A DNA stretch of 64,000 bases from Lagopus muta (taxonomy: Eukaryota > Chordata > Aves > Galliformes > Phasianidae). The translations under genes were made by a program, and so were the position numbers. The DNA lies in assembly GCF_023343835.1 (NCBI RefSeq), contig NC_064433.1, forward strand, positions 33,201,214 to 33,265,213, written 5' to 3'. The notes beneath the pieces are model-generated. The model was not told the DNA's origin. It ran no database searches and saw nothing but the letters and a program-made list of their open reading frames with translations. Every line of letters begins with the position of its first letter. Positions within the stretch are counted from its first letter, which is position 1. Of this stretch, positions 15,001-25,843 are shown one piece after another.

Positions 15001-18000
15001 CCTTCTTGTCTGCTGTACTAATGACTGTGCTGGGATATGTCTTTTGACTACTACCCTGTTTTTAATAAAACATGCTAATATTGAGGTAGCACAGGAGGGT
15101 TCATACTATTAGCTGTTAATGAAGTGTGCCAGATGATCTAAATTTTCTGGAGTGTAAAAGGAGAAAAAGCATTCATGCAGGTTAGTCTGCCGGGGCGTCT
15201 CCTTTTGTTTGCTTTTTGTGAAATGCAGAATTTGGATCCTCTTTGAAGAGACTGGGAGCTTCTTTGAAGGTGACTCCTGAGCGCTTCAATGAAAGTTGTG
15301 TGGAGTTACTCATACAAAGCACAGCAAGAGATAGTGTTAGTGTAAGAATATTTCCCATGTTCTATTTCATTTTCTGCTGAAAAAGAGCTGTTGTCACTGA
15401 AAACTTTATTGTATGTGGGGTTAGGTTTAGCTCTTACCATCTGATGTATGTATATAAAGCAGCAGTTATGTAAGTTGGCAGTAAATACATATGAAGGCTT
15501 TGTCATGATCACATTCAACATACTAAGAAGGTACTTCAGCTCTTTGGTGGCTTAGAGAATGTATACTTCAATAAAGATACCAGAGATTGCTTACAGCTTT
15601 CTCTCCAAATTATGATGGGACTTTGAGGCCTTCAGAATGCAGATTTTATTTGAGAAATAGATAGTTGTGCTTCTTCAGTTTTGTGGGATTTCTTGAGAAG
15701 CCCTTGTCGTAGGGGAGGACTTCCCTTCGGAAGAGTTTCAGATATGAGGTCAGTGCCACATGAACCGAGAGAGATCCAGTACTTCCTCCATATAGGGAAC
15801 AGTGTGTTCCTCAACAAGGAACTCACCCCCACGGGCAGTGCTTGCTTGAAAAACTGCATCTGTTTGAGCAGTGCTGTCTGTGTTCATTGCAGGGTCTGAT
15901 GGGGAAAGCTGCCTGTCAGGGTTGTGCTGTTTCAGGAGAGGCAATGTATTACGTCATGCTTCCTCAGTCAGCATTACTGCTGGGTAGCTTTTAAGGGCTT
16001 GGTGTTTCGTTTTGTTTAGTTTTGTTTTTCAAATAGATCAAATCCAAACAAAATGGACTGACTTGGTGGGACTGTGGCCATGTTCAGATTTGCCACAGCA
16101 TGAGCCCTGAAGCTGGGCTTCGGTATGAAGAGGCTGCCTGCTTGACACAAGCAAATTTCATCAGATGGCTTAAAAAAGGGTTTGATGAGCCAGTCTGTGA
16201 ACTACCCAACCGGACCTGGGAGGGGAACCTTGCTCTGAAGATAAAATGGCACAGAAGCCCAGCCTGGCACCCAGCCCCAGATGAGGCTACCAACTGAACC
16301 TGCATCACTGAGGTGCAGAGAGGCCTGACAATAGCCAGAGGGCAAAAGCAGCACGATTCTGCCTGGCACGTGGCTGGCTCTTCCCCCACAGAGCTTCCCC
16401 AAGTAGCTTTCCAGTGCCAGTTCTGATACATGGTGTAGATAGTTGCATTTGAAGACTGCGGGGTTGTCATTGCAAGCAGCCTCTTCCTGCATCCTGGTAG
16501 ATGGAGCCTGCTGGATTCTTGCAATTCAGGTTTGCATGCAAATACTATGGTATAATGACCCCAGGTCCTAATGTTACTTAATTGTCTGATTTGCTAGCTG
16601 GATGAATAGTTTGGTTTTCAGACAGTACTTCACCTTCTTTTCAAGATATACTAATTAGATTTCTATGCCGTATCTTGTATAAGCTTTCCAGCTGTCTGTT
16701 GAAAGCTAGATTTTGTTGTGCAGGTCTCAAAGATGCGGGCTGTCCCTTTATACTTGATTAAACCCCTTATCTCCTTAAATAGCCAGCAATTAAAGCTCAT
16801 GCACTTTCTATAGAGGAGACCTGAAGGAGAGAGGTTATTTATTGTTTGCGTTGTTTCTTGCATCTCATTTTACTAGCTGTAATGAGCAAATTGACACAGC
16901 TGTGAAATGTTACTTAACTTGTGTAATGTATTGCTTTTAAAATAAGTCATAATATGAAAAAAAACAGAGTAGGAATCTGCATTAGATCTGCTGATTCTTG
17001 CTGGACAGACTAATGCCAGGCCTCAGAGACTATTCTTCATACGGTTGGTTTTCAGTCTACGCAAATGACCGCCTTTTAAAAACTGGGTTGTGTGCCAGTA
17101 GTTAAAGTATGGCCTTATAGGGTATGACAGGCTTTGTTACTAGGGATTTTCAGAGGTGAGGTCATGATAAACTTAGCTGAAACTTCAGCAGTGTTAATGT
17201 TACCAACAAATAGATTTATTTTTCTAACCTTCCTTTCACAATGCCTGAACGTGACCTGCTTTTATATGGCTCCTGTTTAACGGAAAATAATTTGTTAGAA
17301 TGAATAAAGGGAAGTTAGTTAAAGCCCATGTTTTCATTCTCTGCTGCTTAAAACTATTCACCTTATAAACATAGAGTGTTTACATCAGAAACGTTGGGCA
17401 AGAAAGATAATGCTTTTTGGTACCCTTTCGTTAGCATGCCAGCCACCATTGTGTGGTGGTACTCTGGGAAAAACTGAGAATAGACTGCAACTAAGAAGCA
17501 CCTATTGGCTGGAATGTCTGTACCTTGTAAAATCATGCCAAAATGATAAACCGTGGCTTTCTTTGACCACAATGAAAGAACCCTGGCAGAGAAACCATGC
17601 TGTAACTTTCTTAAGGGTTTTTCACAGTGGTGAAGTTATTAACGATCACCTGCATTTTGGTGCACCTGCTGTGCATTCTGCATACATCCCAGCTCACCAT
17701 ATCTCAGGGCACACTGGAGCTACTTGTTTTTCTCTTAAGATAATGGAGAGGTTGGAGCAGGTGAGTTAGGAGGAAAAGCTGAAGAGTCCAGGGCACCTCA
17801 TTTTGTGGAGGCATGTGATTATGTTGTAAAAATAAAGTGATGGGTAAGCAGATATGAAATTCAGGTTCACAAGGTCTTGCAGTATCAGGATTAAGGGGGC
17901 ACCCGTTATGCCTAGCAGAAGCTTCCTTCTGTCTCAACAGTAATCACTTGGAAGCAGATGACAGTCCTTCACACTGCATTTGTGTATTTCCAGAACTCGC

Positions 18001-21000
18001 TTCTGCAGGAGGTGCAGACACAGGGAGTATTGGCAGGTTCCGAGAGGCCTTGCATGCATGCCTCAACAGCAGGGCCATAAATGGAGACTAAAGGCACTCA
18101 GTAGGGAGGTACCCTCTGCATTCCTGCTGAAACAGTTGTGGATGCCAGTGGAGAGGCTGCAGAAAAGGCTCACGTGCTCTCTCGAAATAGCCTTCTTTTC
18201 TGCTGCTGTTGCAGGCTGAATACCAGGCTGAATGGACTGTGTACACCTGGCCCAGGCGGGCATTTCTGCTGTTGTTGCCTTCAGAAGGCAGGTTGTTCTT
18301 ACTGAGGAGCAGGTTGTTCTTTCTTGCTCCATTAGGATAATTAAGACTTGGGTGAGCCAAGCCTGCTCAGAAAAACAAAGTGTTTTGGACTGCTTCCTGG
18401 CTGGTGTGCCACTGACCTGGGAGTGGGAACTGGGTCACACTGAGCTCAGAAAGAAAGAGGCACTGAACAGGATGTAGAGGTTACTCTGCCCACATCATCC
18501 ATCCCATCAGAAAATGGCATTCCCTAACCCTGAGAACAGTGTGTGCCTGTTCAGGAGGACACAGACATTTTGAGGTGCAGTTACGTAAGAAGGTGTCAAG
18601 CTTGGAACTGCGTCTTTTTTGTTCGTTTTTTAGGGTTTTCAGATTTGGTTAGGTTTTTGTTTGTTTGTTGTTGTCTGTCTTCTCTGTAGTTTTCTGGCTG
18701 CTGGTGTATCTTACTATTTGTGTACAGGTGTGACCAGCATCTCCACTCTGGTTCTCAGGCTTTCTATGGAAAGAGGAGCACATCTTCAGAGCACACACTT
18801 GCTCTCAGATGGAAGAAGTTGCGCTTGCTGACAGTGCTGCTTTGATCTTGTGAGAGTTAAGATGAGGAAAAAGCAAATTTTTTGCTTTTTTGTTTGTTTG
18901 CAGGGTTTCAATTTCTTTCTTTCCTGTGGGAGTGCTGGCAGGTTGTAGGAAATGTAGAGTTGTTTCTTGTGAAAGTAACAACTGCACTGAGATCAGAAGT
19001 CCCTTACTGTGTTTTCTCTCGTATTCTTTACTAGGTTATTTGTTCTATGGTACCACTGTTAGTTAAATCCTTTCTTTAATGCAAACATAAATAAATTGCA
19101 TTAGTTTCATTTTTTTTTAACTAAACAAGACTTTATATATATATTTTTTTTTAAATGTAGATTAAGTTGCATTTTTCATTTGTCAAAGCCTCAGTACTTT
19201 AACTCAAAAATAATTCCTGGTCACAATTCACAGCCAGGTCAGTGCATCTCTACTCTTCTGGCTGAATCAGGTTTCACTCTATGCATGGGATTAATAGGAT
19301 GTGTGAGGGCAGGAGATAGGCACTGCCATTGCTTAGAAGTTGGCTTGAGCTCTCACAGGCCTTCTGTGTAGACTTCTTAGAACAGTGTTACAATATTCCT
19401 GGGACAGGTTTACATTTTGTCCATTATGTTTTCATTTGTCTGTCAAGCCAGAAGTTTAAGAGGAGCTTGATTTCCCCATTCCTCAAAGGTGCCAAGTTCC
19501 TAGAAGTTTTGTGAGAATGGAGAGTTAGAGGAGAGGCAGCTTGTTGTGTTCCCCTGTAAATTAAAAACAAGTTGGGGAAGCTGAGCATCCATCTCGAGGC
19601 AAAGATCCTGAGGAAAAAGGCATCAGGGTTTTTGGCTGTGGCTTTTTCCTAGCCTAATTCCATAGCAGCTTGCTAGCTGTTAAGGTTAGTGCTTTCTTAC
19701 TGCAGGCAAGACTAAGCTTTGGCAGTAACCGTGGGACTTGAACTTTATGGAAGTCCCAGATGTGATGTGATTCTTCTTTTTTTGGGATTGCAACTTGATT
19801 TGCAGTTCATTTTAATTGTGATCTATGCTTTTTTGTTGTTGTTGTGTTCCTTGAGGATTCACACAGAACTACTCTCTGAGGCCCTTGTACTGGGTATACA
19901 TGTTAGAAAGACAGGGATTCTTCTCTAAACAACTGTCACACAAATAAAAGTGGGGGTATGGAAAGGAGGAAGAAAAAATACATTTTCTGCCTTTTCTGTT
20001 GAGAGGAGGCTCAACTGTGAAGAGACATTGCCTCATGAGTTTGAATGAAAGACCAACTATTCCCCGTGGGGAAACAGAAGCACTTGCCTCATTTCCTTCT
20101 CACTGGCAGCTGTTCCTTAGGAATTTCATTTGAGTATGAGCTGCTTTAGTTGACCTGAGGAATAGTTTTAATATGAACAGCCATCAGTGGTGTGTGCTGT
20201 TAGAGTTAGGAAGTGCAGTGTGATATTCACAGGAAGTTAATAGGTTGAACTTAAAGAAGCATTTTGTACCCCAGGAGGTCCTCCATGCAGATTCTGGTGC
20301 ATTCAGCTATCTTGACATCAGTTTTTATCCTTTCCATCTGTGCTGGGCTGAGAAGCAGGGAACGGAAGGAGACACAGGGCTCTGATGAGGAAAACACACT
20401 TATTAGGGCTGGGGGGAGGAAGGTGCGATGACATGGCTGCCATTGCTGAGATCATCATCTGGGTAGGTGATGGAAAACCTCGCTCAAGTTTTTGTGTTTT
20501 ACCAAAATAACACACTGTAAGTCTATTGTAAGTCTAACTCTAGCACCCAGAAGTGTCTTGCTAGGCCCTGCAGCACCTAGGCTGACAGAAGGAAGAGCAT
20601 GAACTGCTGTGCTGTGTTGTGCTTCTGCATTGACACATGCCAGGATCTGTGGCTAGGAAACTCATCACCAGGCCTGTCTTTAGAAGATGGGCAGTTTCAC
20701 AATTCCCAACATGCAGATTGTGTTGGACACGCATGCTGGGTGTCTCACCAGGCGCTGGAGATGAGTCGGCTGCATCCAAATAGACTTGGGGATGAGTAGT
20801 TGGGCTGCAGCATTCCGCTCCCAGAGGAGCTGTGCCTGGGCTTGCAGAGTGTGCCTCTGGGCTCTGAGGGACGCAGCCGGAAAAGTGGCTTCTGTCCTGG
20901 GCTGGGTGAGCCACCAGGTGATGCAGACGGGCTTCTCCTTTCACAGGTGGAAATGTCACAAGGACAGGTCACACATACTGAGCTGTGGCATCCAGATCTC

Positions 21001-22952
21001 ACCTCTGAAGCCTTCCCTCCCTTCAGCTCCATTTAACCTTGGTGAGGTTGGAGTAACTGCTCTCCCTTCTTGCAGTCTCACTCTGCACACGTGTGAATTC
21101 AGCTGCTTATGGACCTTCCTCAAGAGCACAATGCAAACATTTTGCAAAGCCCAGTAGAGATTTATTTGTTACTGCTGTTACTCTGCTGCTGGTGGATCAC
21201 TCAAGATCTTTTACAGATGGTAGATATCGCAGTGGAATTTGATCTGCTGAACCTAAGCAGAGATATCAGAGGGATTTTCCTTGGGCGAGTCCTTGTTATG
21301 ACATGACAAATACAGGAGGAAATAAGTCATAGCTTGCCAAGCCCTCCCCCAGCTGCTGAGGTGCTTTGGTCAAAGATTTATCTGTTTGCCTGAAGACATG
21401 GCTAGACAAAGCTGTATGGCAAAAGCCAAGTGCCACACTATGCTGAGAGCAGTTCAGGTTTGGGGAAAAATGTGTACTGTCTTGTCAAGGAGTAATTCTT
21501 GCATGTTGGTCATGTGTAATTAGGGAAAAAATGAAAGACGCAGGTGCCTCAAATCAGTGTGTGGTATCTGATGTTAGTCACTGAGCACAGCTGAGACCCA
21601 GTGGGCCAAGGCTTTTGTGTTCATGGAGGGCTCACTAGATGTTCTTTTGTGGACTTTTCCTGGTGGCAGACATGGAGAGTTCACTGTCACTTCAGTCTGT
21701 GTGACACTGACGTGATTCCTCATGGGCAGTGGTGTCTGGCAGGTGAGAGTTTCTGCTTGCTTGGTTGGAGTCTGTCCCCTGATGTGTGTGCAGCAGGAGT
21801 GTTAGAGCTTTAGTTTGGGAGTGGAAGTGTTTCTCTAGGTTCAGTCATGAAGGTCCCGGGCTTGGTTTTCCTGCTGGGATGACATCTGTGTTGGCTGTCC
21901 ACCATTTCTCACTCTCTGTGATCTTTTGTTGTTCATGAGTGGAGGATTAGGCTGAAAATGGTAATTGAAGTAAAGAGGGTTTCTGCTTGCTATGTGTAGC
22001 ACTTTCTTTGAAAGGATTGGGGTCTATTCATTAATGCTTTAAGCCCAGCCCCTACTTTTTCATAATCTCTATACTGTTAAAATTAGTTGAGGCAGTCTTT
22101 GGTTGCTCAGAAAATGAGGTAAAGCCATGTTTGTTGCTGGTATGTGCAGAGTGAAGTTCTCTCAGCTTTTGCATAAATACGGCTTTCCTTCTTCATGCTG
22201 AACTAAACTTGGCCAAAACTGCCTGGCCACTGGTATCAGTGTGAGGAGACAGAAGTTCCAGTTGTGTGTTCAAGCAGGGAAGCCTTCCTAGCTCAGAGGG
22301 AGCAGTGATTCTCTCAGTGATGCAAGGCAGCCTGCAGCTGTGCAGGGAGCCTCACCTGGAAGGCTGGCATTACACTGAGCTCTTCCCGACCCCTCACCTC
22401 CAGCCTGGAGCTACTGCCTGCAGCTCCTCAAACCCACTCTTGCAATTGCATTTAGTTCTATCAAATGTTTAGCATCCAGCAGTGTGTTCTCCTGTTTAAT
22501 ATTTGCAGAGCTGACCCTAGGGCAGCACCAGAACAAGTCCAGCAGAACTGGGCTTGGGTTTCATACGTAGTGCCTGGATCCTAGACAGCCCATAGGAATA
22601 GGCTATTCTCAGAGGGTTGCATCTATTCTAAACTAATCAAATTGCTATCCAGCTTGTTTACCAAGTTGGGTTAGTCTTTTTTCCAACTCTTAATAACGTA
22701 GGCAGATTGTTTACATGCTGTGAGCCATGTGAATTTGCCCTGTACCATTAATTCTTTTATAATACACTCTTTTTGTTATCTCCGGTTATTGAAAGTCCTT
22801 TCTGCCAGACTAAAGCTCTTGAAGTGCACAGAAGTCAGTGTGACGTTATTGAAACAAAGGTCAGGGTAGTCATAGGTAAGACTAGGGAGTGGTCTCTTTG
22901 TGAGTAGTGTTTTCTCTTGATGATGATGCTGTGGGTGGTTTGGGTGATTACA
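1..22952 (+). other. RASSF3: Intron 1 of RASSF3 (inferred), non-coding
   Basis: No exon with homology to a protein I recognise is visible on either strand. The longest frames (2281-2826 minus, 4488-4988 minus, 13374-13892 minus) have low-complexity, Cys/Ser/Leu-rich translations typical of chance frames. Assignment to RASSF3 intron 1 rests on the first visible exon being the second coding exon, and on intron 1 being very long in other vertebrates. CpG density is low, so the RASSF3 promoter is not here. Local structure worth noting is an AT-rich hairpin (12141-12167) and a TAAT-rich block (about 12240-12345). Confidence 0.75.
12141..12167 (+). repeat. AT-rich perfect inverted repeat (hairpin)
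   Basis: GTTATTTTTT (12141-12150) and AAAAAATAAC (12158-12167) are exact reverse complements around a 7-base loop. It lies inside RASSF3 intron 1. Confidence 0.8.
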
Positions 22953-23760
22953 CAGAATCATAGAATTGTTTGGGTTGGAAGGGACCTTTAAGATCATCTA
23001 GTTCCAACCCCCTGCTATGGGCAAGGGCACCTCCCTCGAGGCCAGGTTGCTCACAGCCCCATCCAGCATGGCCTGGAATGCTTCCAGGGAGAGAGCATCC
23101 ACAGCCTCTCTGGGCAGTCTGTTCCAGTGTCTCGCCACCAGCATAATAAATAATTGCTTCCTCATATCTAGTCTAAAGCCATCCTGTTCCAGTTTAAAGC
23201 CATTTCCCCTGTCCTGCAGGCCCCCCTTCAGGTACTAGAAGGCTGCTGTAAGGTCCCCTCAGAGCCTTCTCCAGGCTGAAGAACCCCAGGTCTCTCAGCC
23301 TGTCCTCACAGGGGAGGTGCTCCAACCCTCTGATCATCTCTGTGGCCCTCCCATGGATGTGCTTTAACAGCTCCATGTCCTTTTTGTGTTGGTGGCCCCA
23401 GAACTTGACACAGTACTCCAGGTAGTATCTCACAAAAACAGAGTAGAGGGGCAGCATCACCTCCCTTGATGAAACCCAGGATATGGTTGGCCTTCTGGGC
23501 TGTAGGAGCACATTGCTGGCTCATGTTGAATCTGTCATCAATCTACACCCCCCCCAACTCCTCCTCAGGATGGCTCTCAAGCCATTCTCCACCCAGCCTG
23601 TATTTGTACTTGGGATTGCCCCAACCTAGGTGCAGGACCTTGCACTTGGCCTCGTTGAACTCCATGAGGTTGGCATAGGCCCACTTCTCAAGCCTGTCCA
23701 GATCCATCTGGATAGCATTCCTTCCCTCTTGTGTGTCAGCTGCACCACTTAACGATAACA
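22953..23760 (-). mobile_element. CR1 LINE, 5'-truncated, minus orientation
   Basis: The tail (AGAATCATAGAATTG, reverse complement of the CR1 3' end) is at 22953 and the body extends to about 23760. Reverse-strand translation shows the end of the CR1 reverse-transcriptase ORF: NAIQMDLDRLEKWAYANLME and KCKVLHLGWGNPKYKYRLG, then AQKANHILGFIKGG, then LEYCVKFWGHQHKKDMELLK and RATEMIRGLEHLPCEDRLRD. These lie in different frames, so the copy is frameshifted and cannot encode a working enzyme. Homology stops abruptly near 23760, as expected of 5' truncation during target-primed reverse transcription. It sits antisense within RASSF3 intron 1. Confidence 0.95.
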
Positions 23761-25735
23761 GTTGGCTCCAGCGAAGTAGAGGAGAGGCACCTGCTTGGTC
23801 CGTTGTCCATGAAATAATGGCAAATAGTAAAGCTGTGGTGTCCACTGCTAGAAATTTACTATCAAAAGTGTTAGCAGATTGGATCTGTGCTGAGAGGCTT
23901 GTCTGCAGCTGCAGACACGGAAACCTTCTGGTTTCAGCGTTGGGTCTGTGAAAGCAGATGTAGAGGCAGTAAGTGCTCTGTCACGTTTGTGTGGCTGGAT
24001 CTTGGCCTGTTCTCACATGCTTTGAAGATGGTATTCATAACACCCATAGTTCCGGACCTGCTCTGTGTTACTGCTTTTACTGCTTATTTTGAGCACTAAA
24101 GCAGCAAAACCTATTTTGATTTCAGAGGAAAAACAAAAAACAAAAAATGCTTAGGCACAAGAAAGAAAAATACTAGAGAAAATACTGTTTTGTTTTCATT
24201 TGTTCATTTGCTCTCAAAGTGAATGCTGCATGGTGTAAGAGCCTCTGTGGAGATGAAGCGAGAAGTTTAGATGAAGTTGTATTTGTAACTCTGATGGCAG
24301 TTTAGGGGAAGATGACAAATAGAGGAGTAAGGAAGATTCATTTCTCTAGTGGGACTGCAGGCTTGGATTCTGAGGACGTTCAGTAAATTGGTGTTTTGCA
24401 ATAGTGAGGAGGGGTTTGGCAGCTGTGCAGGGCACGCCGTGCACTTAGTGAGAGTTGTGCTATGGAGCTGGTGGGAGGGTTGAGCGGCCGGTCTTCATTT
24501 TGCCTCAGTTTCCTCATCAGTGAAGTAAAGGTGTGTTCCCCATGTTGTGCAGGAAAGCAGCATTTGAGTCCAGATGGGAGTCTAAGGTTTCTGGCTCCCA
24601 GCGCGTTCAGATCACGCCTTTCTTTTTATAGCTATGGGAGAAAAGTCAGCTCCAGCATGTCATTTAGTAAAACACCATATAGGAAAAGCAACGCTAAGCC
24701 CCACAGAGCTAAAACTATTCGGTTTTAAATTAGGAGACAGAAAAATGCTTTGCACATTCTTTCTGGGAAATGTCAGCTTTCAGTTCCACACCGGCTGCGA
24801 TCATCCTGGCAAAGCAGAGCGCTGTCCGGCTGTGCACAGATGTCCCAAGGGCTGCATGTGTGCAGGGAGCTCCTCTCCTCTGTATGGCCGCCGTGTATGT
24901 CTGTGTTCAGATGGACCCCAAAGCTTCAGGCCTCCGCTTCTCCCTTTCTAAGCGATGTCTTGCGTCGTTAAAGCTGAGAGCTGCAGCTCTTTCAGACTAT
25001 ATATGGCGTTGGTGCTCGTGGTAGAATGTATTTATAACGCTGTTCGCTGTAGTGATGTGGATTGGGAACAAATGTTTGGTTGGATAAAATCCAACTCCAG
25101 GGATTGGTTTTACTGCTGAGTGTAAAATCCGTAGCAAGCTCATAAAAGCAGCAGTTGAAAATCTAATAGGGCCTTCCCCGTGGAAAAGCCATGGCTGTGG
25201 TGTGACGTTACAGAGCTGGCGTGACTCGTGATGGCTCACATAGCAGTCAGTGCCCCAGAGCGTATGCAGGCTGGGATGTGGGGATGCTCCTGTCTTTGTG
25301 GCACACGTTGGGACTGCTGGTGTTACTTGTTAGTATGCACTGCTGCTTTTATTTGTGTTCTTTGTTTGTTTAGAAATACTCATTTGTGCCCTAAGTAATG
25401 TTTCAAAAATTCCAGCTGTATTCTTAACAGTATTGCATAGCAGTGACATGAGCAAATCGAGCTGTTTTACATACCCCTAATAAATATTTGAGTGAAAACA
25501 ATTGGCAAAAGAGTGACACGAGTGTCTTTGGGTGTGTTGATTTAACCATCTCCGTTCAGTCCAAGTTTTCCCCTTGACTCACCTAACTTGCTCAGCCTTT
25601 CTTTTGCTGTACAGATGGTTAATGTGCATTGAGCCCTGTGGAGTCACCCAGACTGGGAAGGCTCAGATCCCACAACGTAAAAGAAGCATTCTTTATTCTG
25701 TTTTCTAAAACTACTCTCTGCTGTTGTTGTTGAAG
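23761..25735 (+). other. RASSF3: RASSF3 intron 1, 3' end
   Basis: Non-coding sequence up to the exon 2 acceptor. The segment 24420-25020 has somewhat more CpG and GC than its surroundings and contains a 23-codon frame (24462-24530) that ends at a possible donor. No known protein similarity was recognised. Confidence 0.65.
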
Positions 25736-25843
25736 GATGATCAGAAGGAGACCGAACCACATGTTTATCTCAGTAAAGAAGAAGTTAAAGAGAAGATACA
25801 AAGCTATAACTCATCTGTCACTGATAAATTGAAGATGACCTTG
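25736..25843 (+). CDS. RASSF3: RASSF3 coding exon 2
   Basis: 108 bp, 36 codons, from DDQKETEPHVYLSKEE to KLKMTL. The acceptor is ...tgttgaag|GATGAT and the donor is TTG|gtaagt, a near-consensus site. Phase is 0 at both ends. The exon encodes the linker leading into the RA domain and matches the vertebrate RASSF3 segment ending KLKMTL. Confidence 0.94.

Noticed and set aside
25620-25735. Extension of RASSF3 exon 2 upstream as an exonic start
   Set aside because: A good acceptor at 25734-25735 and the family's known exon boundary place the exon start at 25736. The upstream sequence has no suitable in-frame Met with conserved residues.
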